Positions 1-9,975 are shown, numbered from the stretch's first letter. The stretch is DNA of 64,000 bases from Bacteroidales bacterium (GCA_017468435.1 JAFUIP010000011.1:62001-126000), one strand, 5' to 3'. A program made the numbers and translations. Notes: generated from the letters alone by a model not told the origin.

Positions 1-2
1 TC

Positions 3-203
3 GAAGGTGTTTCTCCCGAAGAATATGTGTATTATGTGCATAGCTATTATGCCGAGATTTGTGAGCATACCATAGCCCGCACCGATTATATGTTGCCTTA
101 TAGTGCTGCCTTGCATCGCGATAATTTCTACGCCGTGCAGTTTCATCCCGAAAAGAGTAGTGCCGTCGGCGCCAGGATTCTGAATAATTTTCTACAATTG
201 TAA
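3..203 (+). CDS. hisH: Imidazole glycerol phosphate synthase, glutaminase subunit HisH (C-terminal fragment)
   Basis: The reading frame enters from the left edge and ends at a TAA directly abutting hisA. The 66 visible residues hold the YYVHSYY segment and the QFHPEKS motif. The latter carries the His and Glu of the class I glutamine amidotransferase triad; the nucleophilic Cys lies outside the window. HisH releases ammonia from glutamine and channels it to HisF for formation of imidazole glycerol phosphate and AICAR. Position directly before hisA and hisF confirms the call. Incomplete only because of the window edge. Confidence 0.93.
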   Translation, partial: EGVSPEEYVYYVHSYYAEICEHTIARTDYMLPYSAALHRDNFYAVQFHPEKSSAVGARILNNFLQL

Positions 204-938
204 ATGGAACTGATTCCCGCCATAGATTTGATTGATGCGAAATGTGTACGCCTTTCGCAAGGAGATTACGCGCAAACCAAGGTGTACAACGAGAATCCGC
301 TCGAAGTGGCCAAGGCCTTCGAAGATGTGGGCATCAGACGTTTGCATCTGGTAGATTTGGATGGAGCCAAAGCGCATCATATTGTCAATTACAGAGTCTT
401 GGAGAACATCGCCACGCACACTTCCTTGGAAATAGATTTCGGTGGCGGGCTTAAATCGGACGAGGACTTGCGCATCGCATTTGAATGTGGCGCCAAGATG
501 CTGACCGGTGGAAGCATTGCCGTGAAAAGTCCGGAGCTATTCGAGAAATGGCTGCAAAAATATGGAGGTGAGCGCATTATCCTTGGTTCGGACGTGAAGG
601 ACGAAAAAATCGCCATCAATGGTTGGCAGGATAAAACTAATATAGATATTTGGTCTTTTTTGGCTGATTATCAAGCTAAAGGCGTGCGTAAAACCATTTG
701 TACCGATATCGCTTTCGACGGCATGTTGGCCGGCCCTTCCATTGCCTTGTATCGCAAAATAATAGAACGCTTTCCCGATTTGTATCTGATTGCGAGTGGC
801 GGCGTGAGCGGTATGGAAGACATTCATTGTCTGCAAGAAGCCGGTTTGCCGGCCGTCATCTTTGGAAAAGCTATTTACGAAGGACGTATTTCTTTGCAGG
901 AACTTTCAATCTTCAATTCCAAGAACTATGTTGGCTAA
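204..938 (+). CDS. hisA: Phosphoribosylformimino-5-aminoimidazole carboxamide ribotide isomerase HisA
   Basis: A 244-aa TIM-barrel protein of normal family length. It opens with [17 protein letters not shown], where the Asp of PAID is the first catalytic acid. The second half has [10 protein letters not shown], with the second catalytic Asp, and the IASGGVSG phosphate-binding loop. It catalyses the Amadori rearrangement of ProFAR to PRFAR, step four of histidine synthesis. The ATG follows the hisH stop with no gap, and its 3' end overlaps hisF by 11 nt, so translation is probably coupled. Confidence 0.97.
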   Translation: MELIPAIDLIDAKCVRLSQGDYAQTKVYNENPLEVAKAFEDVGIRRLHLVDLDGAKAHHIVNYRVLENIATHTSLEIDFGGGLKSDEDLRIAFECGAKMLTGGSIAVKSPELFEKWLQKYGGERIILGSDVKDEKIAINGWQDKTNIDIWSFLADYQAKGVRKTICTDIAFDGMLAGPSIALYRKIIERFPDLYLIASGGVSGMEDIHCLQEAGLPAVIFGKAIYEGRISLQELSIFNSKNYVG

Positions 939-1683
939 GAGAATCATACCTTGTCTGGATGTTAAGAACGGGCAAACCGTCAAAGGCGTCAATTTCGAAA
1001 ACCTGCGTGTGGCCGGCGATCCGGTGGAAATGGGCGAATTCTACAGCATGGAAGGCGCCGATGAATTGGTTTACCTTGATATCACGGCTTCGCACGAAGG
1101 CCGACGCACCTTTACCAATTTGGTGAAACGTGTGGCCGAAAGATTGAGCATTCCCTTCACCGTGGGCGGTGGTATCAATACCATCCAAGATATTGACAAT
1201 CTGTTGAATGCAGGCGCAGACAAGGCATCCATCAATTCAGCGGCCATCCGCAATCCTAACCTGGTGAACGAGATTGCCCGAAACTTCGGTTCGCAAATGT
1301 GCGTGGTGGCCATAGACGCCAAACTACAGCCCAACGGACGTTGGTTGTGTTATGTGAACGGTGGCCGTATTCCTACCGACAAAGAACTGCTTCCATGGGC
1401 TTTGGAAGTTCAGGAACGTGGTGCCGGCGAGATACTTTTCACCAGCATGGATCACGATGGTGTGCAAAAGGGCTATGCCAACGAGGCCTTGCATGTCTTG
1501 TCACAACACTTGAATATTCCGCTCATAGCCTCGGGTGGTGCCGGACAAATGTCGCATTTCCGCGATGCTTTTACCTTGGGCGGTGCCGATGCAGCCTTGG
1601 CAGCCAGCGTGTTTCATTTTGGAGATATTCGTATTTCCGATTTAAAGCAATACTTGCGAAGTGAGAATGTAATAGTAAGATAA
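928..1683 (+). CDS. hisF: Imidazole glycerol phosphate synthase cyclase subunit HisF
   Basis: A 251-aa TIM barrel, the usual HisF size. The start at 928 gives the canonical [15 protein letters not shown] with the catalytic Asp of CLD; an in-frame upstream start would add 22 residues unlike HisF. The second catalytic Asp sits in [13 protein letters not shown], and IASGGAGQ forms a phosphate-binding loop. It cyclises PRFAR with HisH-derived ammonia, giving IGP for histidine and AICAR for purines. It overlaps hisA by 11 nt. Confidence 0.97.
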   Translation: MLAKRIIPCLDVKNGQTVKGVNFENLRVAGDPVEMGEFYSMEGADELVYLDITASHEGRRTFTNLVKRVAERLSIPFTVGGGINTIQDIDNLLNAGADKASINSAAIRNPNLVNEIARNFGSQMCVVAIDAKLQPNGRWLCYVNGGRIPTDKELLPWALEVQERGAGEILFTSMDHDGVQKGYANEALHVLSQHLNIPLIASGGAGQMSHFRDAFTLGGADAALAASVFHFGDIRISDLKQYLRSENVIVR

Positions 1684-1703
1684 ACAGTATTTTATAAACA
1701 ATA

Positions 1704-2303
1704 ATGGAAAATCTTGATTTTCAAAAATTGAATGGCCTTGTGCCGGCCATCATCCAGGACGCGAAGACACAGAAGGTCTTGATGTTGGGCTTTATGAATG
1801 AGGATGCTTTGGCAGAAACGCGTCGAAGCGGAAAAGTGACTTTCTTCTCCAGAACCAAGAATCGCCTTTGGACCAAGGGTGAAACCAGTGGCAATTTCCT
1901 CCATGTGGTAGATATTCTGGTAGATTGCGATAAAGACACCCTGCTTATCAAGGCTAATCCTGTAGGTCCAGTTTGCCATACCGGCGCCGATACTTGTTTC
2001 GACGAAGAAAACCGCATGAGTGATTTTGAGTTTTTGCGTTATCTTCAAGACTTTATCGACAAACGCTACCAAGAAATGCCGGAAGGTTCCTATACCACCT
2101 CGCTGTTCAAATCGGGCGTGAACCGCATGGCGCAGAAAGTGGGCGAAGAGGCTGTGGAAACCGTTATCGAAGCCATTAGTTGCAACGATGAAAGATTCCT
2201 TTATGAGGCTTCCGACATGATTTATCATCTCATTGTCCTGCTTACGTCCAAGGGTTATCGTTTGGAAGATTTGGGAAAAGAACTGAAAAAACGTCATAAA
2301 TAA
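1704..2303 (+). CDS. hisI: Bifunctional phosphoribosyl-AMP cyclohydrolase / phosphoribosyl-ATP pyrophosphatase HisIE
   Basis: A 199-aa fusion. The N-terminal HisI domain (about residues 1-105) has VLMLGFMNEDAL, the SRTKNRLWTKGETSGN region, and the metal-binding DCDKD and CHTGADTCF cysteines. The C-terminal HisE domain (about 108-199) has YTTSLFKSGVNRMAQKVGEEAVE, the MazG-like pyrophosphohydrolase helix. It carries out the second and third steps of histidine synthesis. It follows hisF by 20 nt and its stop overlaps the ftsE start (TAATG). Confidence 0.96.
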   Translation: MENLDFQKLNGLVPAIIQDAKTQKVLMLGFMNEDALAETRRSGKVTFFSRTKNRLWTKGETSGNFLHVVDILVDCDKDTLLIKANPVGPVCHTGADTCFDEENRMSDFEFLRYLQDFIDKRYQEMPEGSYTTSLFKSGVNRMAQKVGEEAVETVIEAISCNDERFLYEASDMIYHLIVLLTSKGYRLEDLGKELKKRHK

Positions 2304-2995
2304 TGGAAGAAAAACTCATCAGCTATCAGCATGTGGATATCTGCTTGGACGATTTCATTGTCTTGAAGGATGTCTGTTTCGAGATTTCCAAGGCGGAATT
2401 TGTCTATCTGATCGGTAAAGTGGGTTCGGGTAAAAGTACTTTGCTCAAGACCATGTATGCCGAAGTGCCTTTGCGTCTGAAAGATATGGAATGGAAAGAT
2501 GCCCAGGCTCATGTCTTCGATTACGATTTGCTGCATTTGAAGAGTCGTAAAATGTTGGCTTTGCGTCGAGAGCTGGGTATTGTGTTCCAGGATTTTAAAT
2601 TGCTTACCGACCGTAATATCCATGACAACCTGAGTTTTGTGCTGAAGGCCACCGGCTGGAAAAACAAGCTCGAAATGGAAGAACGCATCAACGAGGTTCT
2701 GCGTCAGGTGGGCATGCCCAACAAGGGCTACAAAATGCCGCACGAATTGTCCGGTGGCGAACAGCAACGTATGGTCATTGCCCGCGCTTTGCTCAATCGT
2801 CCGGCGCTGATTCTGGCCGATGAACCTACCGGCAACCTCGACGTGGAAACCAGCAACGATATCGTAAAACTCCTGCACGAAATCAAAGAAAGCGGCACCA
2901 CGGTGGTGATGACTACGCATAATTTGAGTTTTCTGGAGAATTTTCCGGGACGTGTTTTTAGCTGTGAGAATGGAAAACTGATTGTCAATCAATAA
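2303..2995 (+). CDS. ftsE: Cell-division ABC transporter ATP-binding protein FtsE
   Basis: A 230-aa ABC ATPase. Visible are the Walker [10 protein letters not shown] (about residue 39), a Q-loop ([17 protein letters not shown], typical of FtsE), the signature LSGGEQQR, Walker [13 protein letters not shown] and the switch His in MTTHN. FtsE pairs with the membrane protein FtsX to regulate peptidoglycan hydrolases at the septum. No ftsX is adjacent, so the partner must lie elsewhere. It overlaps hisIE by one base and is followed after 10 nt by lysC, so it sits inside an amino-acid biosynthesis run. Confidence 0.88.
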   Translation: MEEKLISYQHVDICLDDFIVLKDVCFEISKAEFVYLIGKVGSGKSTLLKTMYAEVPLRLKDMEWKDAQAHVFDYDLLHLKSRKMLALRRELGIVFQDFKLLTDRNIHDNLSFVLKATGWKNKLEMEERINEVLRQVGMPNKGYKMPHELSGGEQQRMVIARALLNRPALILADEPTGNLDVETSNDIVKLLHEIKESGTTVVMTTHNLSFLENFPGRVFSCENGKLIVNQ

Positions 2996-3005
2996 TTTAA
3001 ATAGA

Positions 3006-4328
3006 ATGAAAGTGTTGAAATTCGGTGGAACGTCCGTAGGTTCTGCCACCCGTATGAAGAGTGTATTCAATATCATCAATAATGGTGAGAAGAAGATTGT
3101 GGTTTTGTCGGCCATGTCCGGTACCACCAATAGTCTGCTTGAAATTGCAGCGTATCTGTATAAAAAGAATCCGGATGCAGCTGTAGAACTTATCAATACC
3201 CTGGAACTCAAATATTTCCGCACTATTGAGGATTTGTATGATACCAAAGAATACAAAGCCAAAGCCATGGACGATTTGAAACATCATTTCGATTATATCC
3301 GTAGTTTTACCAAAAAATTGTTCACGCTTTTCGAAGAGAAAGCCATTGTGGCTCAGGGAGAATTGATGTCAACCATGTTGTTCAGTCACTATTTGAACGA
3401 ACAGGGTTTGCGTGCGGTTTTGTTGCCGGCACTCGAGTTTATGCGTGTCAATAAGAATGCGGAACCTGAGACCCAATATCTGCGCGAACATCTCTTGCCC
3501 ATGCTGGAAGCAAATAAAGATGCCGATATTTTTGTGACTCAAGGTTTTATCTGTTTGAATGCTTATGGCGAAATCGATAATCTGACCCGTGGCGGAAGCG
3601 ATTATTCTGCTTCTTTGATAGGCGCGGCTATCGCTGCCGAGGAAATTCAAATCTGGACGGATATAGACGGCATGCACAACAACGACCCGCGTGTGGTGGA
3701 AAAAACCTCTCCTGTCTCTTTCCTCAGTTTCGACGAAGCGGCCGAGTTGGCTTATTTCGGTGCCAAGATTCTGCATCCCACTTGTATTTTGCCCGCAAAA
3801 TTGGCAAAGATTCCGGTGCGTTTGCTCAATACCATGCAGCCTGAAGCGCAAGGAACTTTGATCTCGAACAAAACGGAAATGCATAAAATCAAGGCAGTTG
3901 CCGCCAAGGAAAACATCACCGCCATCAAGATCAAATCGGGCAGAATGTTGCTGGCTTACGGTTTCTTGCGTCGCGTGTTCGAGATTTTCGAAAGCTATCA
4001 AACGCCTGTCGATATGATTTGTACCTCCGAAGTGGGCGTGTCCATGACCATCGATAACGATAAGCATTTGAACGAAATTCTGGATGAACTCAAAAAAATC
4101 GGTACCGTCAGCGTTGATAAGAACATGGTGATTATCTGCGTGGTAGGCGACTTGGACTGGGAAAATATCGGTTTTGAATCGCGTGTGATCGATGCAGTGA
4201 AGGATATTCCCGTGCGTATGATTTCTTACGGAGGCAGCAACCACAACATCTCTTTGCTGGTCAAGGACGAAGATAAGTTGCGTACCCTGCGTTCGCTGAG
4301 CGATTATTTGTTTAACAATGAGGCATAA
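3006..4328 (+). CDS. lysC: Monofunctional aspartate kinase
   Basis: A 440-aa protein. It begins MKVLKFGGTSVGSATRM, the aspartokinase nucleotide-binding signature; the start at 3006 is preferred over an in-frame start 24 nt upstream that overlaps ftsE. The kinase domain includes FVTQGFICLNAYGEIDNLTRGGSDYSA and IWTDIDGMHNNDPR. From about residue 300 there is a pair of ACT domains, pointing to allosteric control by lysine or threonine. There is no homoserine dehydrogenase fusion. It makes aspartyl-phosphate for the DAP/lysine/threonine/methionine pathway and lies just before lysA. Confidence 0.93.
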   Translation: MKVLKFGGTSVGSATRMKSVFNIINNGEKKIVVLSAMSGTTNSLLEIAAYLYKKNPDAAVELINTLELKYFRTIEDLYDTKEYKAKAMDDLKHHFDYIRSFTKKLFTLFEEKAIVAQGELMSTMLFSHYLNEQGLRAVLLPALEFMRVNKNAEPETQYLREHLLPMLEANKDADIFVTQGFICLNAYGEIDNLTRGGSDYSASLIGAAIAAEEIQIWTDIDGMHNNDPRVVEKTSPVSFLSFDEAAELAYFGAKILHPTCILPAKLAKIPVRLLNTMQPEAQGTLISNKTEMHKIKAVAAKENITAIKIKSGRMLLAYGFLRRVFEIFESYQTPVDMICTSEVGVSMTIDNDKHLNEILDELKKIGTVSVDKNMVIICVVGDLDWENIGFESRVIDAVKDIPVRMISYGGSNHNISLLVKDEDKLRTLRSLSDYLFNNEA

Positions 4329-4331
4329 ACC

Positions 4332-5495
4332 ATGGCGACACAATTTCCTCTGACATCTTTTGAAGGCCTGCGTACACCATTTTATTACTACGACCTCGAT
4401 TTGTTGCGCAAAACGCTTGAAATCATTAGAAATGAGGCGCGTAAACAGAGGGTAGTGGTACATTATGCCGTGAAGGCCAATGCCAATCCGCGCATTCTTT
4501 CGCATGTGCAGATGGCTGGTTTGGGTGCCGATTGTGTGAGCGGTGGAGAAATTCGTGCTGCCCTACAAACCGGTTTTTCCTCTGATAAAATTGTGTTTGC
4601 CGGAGTGGGAAAAGCCGATTGGGAAATCAACCTGGCGCTCGACCATGACATTTTCTGTTTCAATGTGGAGTCTTTGCCCGAATTGGAAGTGATCAACTCC
4701 TTAGCAGCCGCCAAGTCGAAAGTGGCTCGTGTGGCGCTTCGCATTAATCCTGATGTTCAGGCAGATACCCATCATTATATTCGTACAGGTTCTAAGGAAA
4801 ACAAATTCGGTATCAATCTTTCCGATTTGGAAAACATTGTGGAATCGGCTCGCGCCATGTCTCATATCAACTTGGTGGGCATACATTTTCACATTGGTTC
4901 GCAAATTACCGAAATGAACAATTTTGCCGGATTGGCGGCTCGCGTGAACGAAATCCAAGATCGTTTGACGGCCTTGCATTGGATTCCCGAACATGTCAAT
5001 TTGGGCGGTGGTTTAGGCATCGATTATCATCATCCTGATGAGGCTTCCATTCCTGATTTTGCAGATTATTTTGCTACTTTGCGCAGAATGCTTAAATTGC
5101 GCCCCGATCAGACACTTCATGTGGAGCCCGGCCGTTCGGTGGTAGGGCAGTGCGGAAGTCTGATTGCGCGTGTGCTCTATGTGAAACAAGCCTCAGAAAA
5201 GCAGTTTGCTATTCTGGATGCTGGCATGACGGAATTGATTCGTCCGGCTTTGTATCAGGCTTATCACAAGATAGAACATATTTCGGCTGCGCCTGCGGCG
5301 CCCGTTCAGAAGTACGATGTGGTGGGTCCCATTTGTGAATCTTCCGATTGTTTCGGCAAGGAAGTGGATCTCCCCTTAGTGAAAAGAGGCGATTTTATTG
5401 CCATACGTTCTGCCGGTGCCTACGGAGAAATCATGTCGTCGAATTATAATTGTCGTCCGAATCCGGCTTCTTATTTTTCAGACGATTTGCATTGA
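4332..5495 (+). CDS. lysA: Diaminopimelate decarboxylase
   Basis: A 387-aa PLP enzyme of the alanine-racemase-fold decarboxylase family. The Schiff-base Lys is in HYAVKANANPRIL (Lys48). The PLP phosphate loop appears as NLGGGLGIDY, with the EPGRSVVG motif after it. The CESSDCFGKE segment holds the Cys from the neighbouring subunit, followed by the GAYGEIMSSNYN C-terminal signature. It converts meso-DAP to lysine. It is three bases after lysC, so the two are almost certainly co-transcribed. Confidence 0.95.
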   Translation: MATQFPLTSFEGLRTPFYYYDLDLLRKTLEIIRNEARKQRVVVHYAVKANANPRILSHVQMAGLGADCVSGGEIRAALQTGFSSDKIVFAGVGKADWEINLALDHDIFCFNVESLPELEVINSLAAAKSKVARVALRINPDVQADTHHYIRTGSKENKFGINLSDLENIVESARAMSHINLVGIHFHIGSQITEMNNFAGLAARVNEIQDRLTALHWIPEHVNLGGGLGIDYHHPDEASIPDFADYFATLRRMLKLRPDQTLHVEPGRSVVGQCGSLIARVLYVKQASEKQFAILDAGMTELIRPALYQAYHKIEHISAAPAAPVQKYDVVGPICESSDCFGKEVDLPLVKRGDFIAIRSAGAYGEIMSSNYNCRPNPASYFSDDLH

Positions 5496-5549
5496 GTTCT
5501 TGTTATACAGAATTCCTTTTTTGTTTAATTTTATAAAAATGAGTGTCTT

Positions 5550-6218
5550 ATGAAAAACGCAAAGTCTATGGTAGCCGGCTTGATGATGGTTTTGTCGGTT
5601 ATGTGTTCTTTTTCTGCCATGGCAGATGAAGGTCGTCGTAAAGTGTCCCGTACCTTCGATTTGGAAAAGTTTGAAGCCATCGAAGTGAATGTTCCTTGTG
5701 ATATCGAGTACATTTCTTCCGGTACGCCTAGTTTGAGAATGCTTGCAAATTCTGATGCTGTGATTGATGCTATACAGGTGGAAGTAATTGACGGTGTGTT
5801 GATTATCAAGTGGGAACAACCCATACGTCGTTTCGGTTCCTTGAAACTCTATGTGGAAAGTCGTTATCTTAATTCCCTGAAAGTGAATGGTGCCGGCGAT
5901 TTTGAAGCGCTCAAATGTGTTTCTTCCAACGATGAATTCAAGTTGCAAATCAATGGCTCAGGCGATGTGGATATTCATTCGCTGAGTGCCAAGAATCTGT
6001 ATATCAAAATCAATGGTGCTTCCGACACAGAAATTGCCGGTCTGCGTTGCGATTTGATCGACCTGCAGATTAATGGCGCAGGCGATTGCGATCTCGAAGG
6101 CAAAACCGATGTGCTGAATGTCAAGATCAATGGTGCCGGAGATGTGGATGTTTCGGATTTGCAAGTAGGACAGATGAATACCGCCATTCGTGGTGCCGGA
6201 AATATTGAACGCCATTAA
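5550..6218 (+). CDS. Secreted GIN-domain (DUF2807) protein
   Basis: A 222-aa protein with a signal peptide (MKNAKSMVAGLMMVLSVMCSFSAMA, cleavage near residue 25). The body is a repetitive beta structure built on recurring VNGAGDFE, INGSGDVD, INGASDTE and INGAGDCD units spaced about 18-20 residues apart. This is the hallmark of the putative auto-transporter adhesin head GIN domain (DUF2807), common in Bacteroidota. It is likely periplasmic or surface-exposed; the molecular role is unknown. It begins 54 nt after lysA and ends before a symmetrical hairpin. Confidence 0.85.
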   Translation: MKNAKSMVAGLMMVLSVMCSFSAMADEGRRKVSRTFDLEKFEAIEVNVPCDIEYISSGTPSLRMLANSDAVIDAIQVEVIDGVLIIKWEQPIRRFGSLKLYVESRYLNSLKVNGAGDFEALKCVSSNDEFKLQINGSGDVDIHSLSAKNLYIKINGASDTEIAGLRCDLIDLQINGAGDCDLEGKTDVLNVKINGAGDVDVSDLQVGQMNTAIRGAGNIERH

Positions 6219-6266
6219 ATATTAGGGTTTCGAAAAGACCTATTGATGGTCGGTTTTCAAATAAAG

Positions 6267-6300
6267 AAGGCTGTGTCGTAAGTATTTACGGCGCAGCCTT
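6267..6300 (+). terminator. Symmetric hairpin after the GIN-domain gene
   Basis: A near-perfect 34-nt inverted repeat with 15-nt arms, AAGGCTGTGTCGTAA and TTACGGCGCAGCCTT, around a GTAT loop. It lies 49 nt after the GIN-domain stop. A short T stretch follows, so it may end the lysA/GIN transcript, although the poly-U is weak. Confidence 0.6.
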
Positions 6301-6327
6301 TTGCTATACAGATTTTGCTATACAGAT
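6301..6327. repeat. Two 13-bp direct repeats
   Basis: TTGCTATACAGAT occurs at 6301-6313 and again at 6315-6327 (14-bp period), directly between the hairpin and the MITE-like element. It could be a footprint of an insertion or a small tandem duplication; the function is unknown. Confidence 0.6.
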
Positions 6328-6346
6328 GTCGTATTGGCAATATAAA

Positions 6347-6526
6347 AAGTCGTGCTGAGAGATTTGCGAAAACTCCGAGTAACAGGATTTGAGTGCCGGA
6401 ATTCCTTTGTAATCTACTGTGCCACTACAGCAACCTTAAAGGTTGTAGCCCGCCATTGGAAAGCCAAGCTTGTCTCGGTGTTTAGAATAATTTGATGAGT
6501 TTCCCAAAATATAAACAGCACGACTT
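6347..6526. mobile_element. MITE-like 180-bp element with terminal inverted repeats (putative)
   Basis: The ends are perfect 11-bp inverted repeats: AAGTCGTGCTG at 6347-6357 and its reverse complement at 6516-6526. The similarity resumes further in, with AAAACTC at 6369-6375 facing GAGTTTCC at 6497-6504, at matching distances from the two ends. A compact palindrome (CAACCTT A AAGGTTG, 6431-6445) lies in the middle. No ORF of useful size is inside and no clear target-site duplication is visible. Together with the 13-bp repeats and terminators this accounts for the otherwise gene-free stretch 6219-6637. An alternative is a long structured RNA element. Confidence 0.45.
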
Positions 6527-6575
6527 CGAGTACAAATGTACAATCCAGATAGGGTAAATGCAAGATGACAAAGAC

Positions 6576-6615
6576 AAAAAAACTACCGAAAAATCCTTTT
6601 TTCGGTAGTTTTTTT
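6576..6615 (-). terminator. Rho-independent terminator of the thrS-infC-rpmI-rplT operon
   Basis: A hairpin with AAACTACCGAAAAA and TTTTTCGGTAGTTT arms lies 22 nt downstream of the rplT stop. Read on the minus strand the stem is followed by a T-run. Confidence 0.8.
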
Positions 6616-6637
6616 CTTTTTTAACAAGCCAATATGC

Positions 6638-6988
6638 TTATGCGTTCTTTGCTTTTTCAACGATAGCTTTGAATGCTTGAGGTTCGTTCATGGCTAAGTC
6701 GGCAAGAACCTTGCGGTTGATTTCGATACCGGCTTTGTGCAGAGCGCCCATCAAACGGCTGTATGAAAAACCTTCCAAACGTGCGGCAGCATTGATACGC
6801 TGAATCCACAATGCGCGGAATTCGCGTTTTTTGTTCTTACGGTCGCGGTAAGCATAGGTCAAACCTTTTTCCCAGGTGTTTTTTGCAACGGTCCAAACAT
6901 TTTTTCTTGAACCAAAATAACCCTTGGTCAACTTAAGGATTCTTTTTCTTTTTGCTCTTGAAGCAACGTGATTTACTGATCTTGGCAT
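6638..6988 (-). CDS. rplT: 50S ribosomal protein L20
   Basis: A 116-aa basic protein, normal for L20. It starts [32 protein letters not shown], the classic L20 N-terminus, with [21 protein letters not shown] in the middle. It binds 23S rRNA early in 50S assembly. It is last in the thrS-infC-rpmI-rplT operon, 96 nt after rpmI. In other bacteria L20 represses this operon, but no operator structure was recognised here. Confidence 0.98.
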   Translation of the reverse strand: MPRSVNHVASRAKRKRILKLTKGYFGSRKNVWTVAKNTWEKGLTYAYRDRKNKKREFRALWIQRINAAARLEGFSYSRLMGALHKAGIEINRKVLADLAMNEPQAFKAIVEKAKNA

Positions 6989-7084
6989 TTTAATTAATTT
7001 TTTTGAATGATAGCGTCAATCTTGTACTTGAACTTGGTGGCTATGCATTCGGTTAAATAATAAAGTAATTCATTCAGAAACAGC

Positions 7085-7282
7085 TTATTTCAAAGCCAAC
7101 AAACAACGTACTGATTCAACATTTGACTTGTCAACCAAGGCACTGTGGCAAAGGTTACGTTTTTGTTTAACAGTCTTTTTGGTCAGAATGTGACTCTTAA
7201 AAGCATGTTTTCTTTTGATTTTACCTGTTCCGGTAAGGGCAAACCTCTTTTTTGAACCGGAGTTAGTTTTCATCTTAGGCAT
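7085..7282 (-). CDS. rpmI: 50S ribosomal protein L35
   Basis: A 65-aa basic protein starting [31 protein letters not shown], the L35 signature, of usual length. It is a component of the large ribosomal subunit. It lies between infC (69 nt upstream) and rplT (96 nt downstream), the conserved bacterial order. Confidence 0.98.
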   Translation of the reverse strand: MPKMKTNSGSKKRFALTGTGKIKRKHAFKSHILTKKTVKQKRNLCHSALVDKSNVESVRCLLALK

Positions 7283-7351
7283 GATGTTTACTTTTAAATT
7301 AATTTAATTGTTAAAAAATATCATAAACCGTTCACACGGATTACTTCGTTG

Positions 7352-7954
7352 TTATGCTTCTTCCTTTTCAGGATTCTGCTTGCTTTCGGCTTGAGCCGTC
7401 TTCTTCTGAGCCTTCTGAGCTTCGCCATTCTTCTTGGAGAGGGGAGCGATCATCACAATCATTCTCTTGCCTTCCAAAACCGGCATGCTTTCCACTTTTC
7501 CGTAAGCTTCCAAGTCGTTGGCAAAACGGAGCAGCAGCACTTCACCTTGGCTCTTGAACATAATGGCACGTCCGCGGAAGAAAACGTAGGCTTTTACCTT
7601 GGCACCTTCTTTCAGGAATTCAATGGCATGTTTCAACTTGAAATTGTAGTCGTGGTCGTCGGTCTGAGGTCCGAAACGAATTTCCTTCACCACAATCTTG
7701 TTTGACTTAGCCTTCTGATCCTTCTGACGTTTACGTTGTTGATACAAGAACTTCTGATAATCAATCACTCGGCAAACTGTAGGCTTGGCATTGGGAGAAA
7801 TTTCCACCAAATCTAATTCTTGCTCTTCGGCAATCTGCAAAGCTTGGGCGATGCTGTACACACCTTGCTCCACATTATCTCCTACCAATCGAACTTCTTT
7901 CTCACGGATTGCATGATTAACCCGGTATTGAAACTTCAAATCGTCGTTCTTCAT
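7352..7954 (-). CDS. infC: Translation initiation factor IF-3
   Basis: A 200-aa protein. The N-domain has [18 protein letters not shown] and the linker/C-domain junction reads [23 protein letters not shown]. The C-domain includes [25 protein letters not shown] and VYVFFRGR-like [13 protein letters not shown]-terminal KK/EA-rich tail (about 175-200) is longer than in E. coli. IF-3 binds the 30S subunit and checks the initiator tRNA. The start here reads as ATG rather than the rare AUU used by enterobacterial infC. It lies 44 nt after thrS. Confidence 0.97.
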   Translation of the reverse strand: MKNDDLKFQYRVNHAIREKEVRLVGDNVEQGVYSIAQALQIAEEQELDLVEISPNAKPTVCRVIDYQKFLYQQRKRQKDQKAKSNKIVVKEIRFGPQTDDHDYNFKLKHAIEFLKEGAKVKAYVFFRGRAIMFKSQGEVLLLRFANDLEAYGKVESMPVLEGKRMIVMIAPLSKKNGEAQKAQKKTAQAESKQNPEKEEA

Positions 7955-7998
7955 TAATTGTTTTTGCGCGTTAAAATGTTAATTATCAGTTGTTTGTT

Positions 7999-9942
7999 TT
8001 AAATTACGTTCATCATTTTGTCTACTTCTTCAAGTAAATCGGCCGCAAAAGTAGTAATTTTTTTCGTTCCTAAATCAATTCCGCCCTGTTTTCTTACAGA
8101 AACTTCATTATTTTCCATTTCTTTTTCTCCAACGATGAGCAAATAGGGGATTCTCTTCAACTCGTTATCACGGATTTTCTTGCCGATTTTTTCGTTGCGA
8201 TCGTCCACGAAGGTACGAATGTCCTGTTTGTTGAGCGTCTTGGCCACTTCTCTTGCGTAGTCGTTGTACTTTTCGCTGATAGGCATCACCACCACTTGGT
8301 CGGGCGTGAGCCAAAGCGGGAATTTGCCGCAAGTGTGCTCGATAAGCACGGCGATGAAGCGTTCCATTGAGCCGAATGGTGCGCGGTGAATCATCACAGG
8401 ACGATACTTCTGGTTGTCGCTGCCTACATATTCCAATTGGAAACGTTCGGGCAGGTTGTAATCCACCTGAATGGTACCCAATTGCCAACGACGGCCCAGC
8501 GCATCTTTTACCATGAAGTCGAGCTTCGGACCATAGAAAGCGGCTTCGCCATATTCCACCACGGCGGGCAGACCTTTTTCTTCGCAGGCTTCGATGATGG
8601 CTTTTTCTGCCATTTCCCAAACTTCGTCGCTACCTACATATTTTGTGGTGTTGTTGGGGTCACGCAAAGAAATCTGAGCTTCGAAGTTTTCAAAATTCAA
8701 AGCCTTGAAAATGATTTCGATGATTTCCATGACGCGGATAAATTCGTCTTTCACCTGGTCTTGACGGCAGAAAATATGAGCATCGTCTTGCGTAAAGCTG
8801 CGTACGCGGGTAAGTCCGTGCAATTCGCCGCTTTGTTCGTAACGATAAACGGTTCCGAACTCGGCCAGACGAAGAGGCAGATCCTTATACGAACGAGGTT
8901 GCCACTTGTAAATCATACAGTGGTGAGGACAGTTCATGGGTTTCAGCAAATAGACTTCGCCTTCTTCGGGCGTGGTGATGGGTTGGAAACTGTCTTTTCC
9001 GTAATGATCCCAGTGTCCGGAAGTAACATAAAGATTCTTGTTGCCGATATGAGGTGTGATAACTTGTTCGTAACCATAATGTTTCTGAATACGCTTCAAG
9101 AAATCTTCCAAACGCAGACGCAGGGCAGTACCCTTGGGCAACCACATGGGAAGACCTTTACCCACCATTTCGGTAAACATGAACAATTCCATTTCCTTGC
9201 CGATTTTTCTATGGTCACGTTTCTTGGCCTCTTCGAGCAAGGTCAGGTATTCGTCGAGCATGGATTTCTTGGGGAATGAGATGGCGTAGATACGGGTCAT
9301 CTGCTTGCGGGTTTCGTCGCCTCTCCAATAAGCACCGGCTACAGAAAGCACCTTGAAAGCCTTGATGGCAGAGGTGTCCATGAGGTGCGGGCCGCGGCAA
9401 AGGTCGGTGAAATCGCCTTGGGTATAAGTGGTGATGGTACCGTCTTCCAAATCCTGGATAAGCTCCAACTTGTAGGTTTCGCCTCTTTGACCGAAATAAT
9501 CCAAGGCTTCTTGCTTGCTGATGTCACGACGAACCAACTTGGACTTTTTGGTCAATAATTCGGCTACCTTGGCTTCGATGGCGGGGAAATCGCTGTCTTT
9601 GATAACCGCCGTGCCGGGATCCACGTCGTAGTAGAAACCATTTTCAATGGCCGGACCGATACCGAACTGTATGCCGGGATAAATACTTTGCAAAGCTTCA
9701 GCCAAAAGGTGAGAAGAAGTGTGCCAGAAGGCATGTTTGGCTTCGGCATCTTCCCATTTCAGCAACTGCAGTTCGCAATCTTCTTCCAAAGGACGATTCA
9801 AGTCGCGGGTTTCGCCATTTACTTTTGCAGCCAATACAGATTGGGCCAGGCGAGGACTGATGCTTTCAGCCACCTGATAAGCAGTGGTTCCTTTTTCATA
9901 CGAGCGAACGGAACCATCAGGAAAGGTAATATTGATAGTCAT
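7999..9942 (-). CDS. thrS: Threonine--tRNA ligase
   Basis: A 647-aa class II synthetase with the full domain order. An N-terminal TGS domain (1-60) is followed by the editing domain with [11 protein letters not shown] (about residue 73). The catalytic core has the zinc site [11 protein letters not shown] and the motif 2 region [27 protein letters not shown]. Motif 3 is [18 protein letters not shown], and an anticodon-binding domain (about 540-647) ends the protein. It charges tRNA-Thr. It is first in the operon with infC, rpmI and rplT, behind a good minus-strand -7 element. Confidence 0.98.
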   Translation of the reverse strand: MTINITFPDGSVRSYEKGTTAYQVAESISPRLAQSVLAAKVNGETRDLNRPLEEDCELQLLKWEDAEAKHAFWHTSSHLLAEALQSIYPGIQFGIGPAIENGFYYDVDPGTAVIKDSDFPAIEAKVAELLTKKSKLVRRDISKQEALDYFGQRGETYKLELIQDLEDGTITTYTQGDFTDLCRGPHLMDTSAIKAFKVLSVAGAYWRGDETRKQMTRIYAISFPKKSMLDEYLTLLEEAKKRDHRKIGKEMELFMFTEMVGKGLPMWLPKGTALRLRLEDFLKRIQKHYGYEQVITPHIGNKNLYVTSGHWDHYGKDSFQPITTPEEGEVYLLKPMNCPHHCMIYKWQPRSYKDLPLRLAEFGTVYRYEQSGELHGLTRVRSFTQDDAHIFCRQDQVKDEFIRVMEIIEIIFKALNFENFEAQISLRDPNNTTKYVGSDEVWEMAEKAIIEACEEKGLPAVVEYGEAAFYGPKLDFMVKDALGRRWQLGTIQVDYNLPERFQLEYVGSDNQKYRPVMIHRAPFGSMERFIAVLIEHTCGKFPLWLTPDQVVVMPISEKYNDYAREVAKTLNKQDIRTFVDDRNEKIGKKIRDNELKRIPYLLIVGEKEMENNEVSVRKQGGIDLGTKKITTFAADLLEEVDKMMNVI

Positions 9943-9975
9943 TTGCTATATATTTTGGTTATTATCTACAAAGCC

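Noticed and set aside
3369..4505. 378-codon frame antisense to lysC
   Set aside because: Shadow of the aspartate kinase gene; no recognisable motif.
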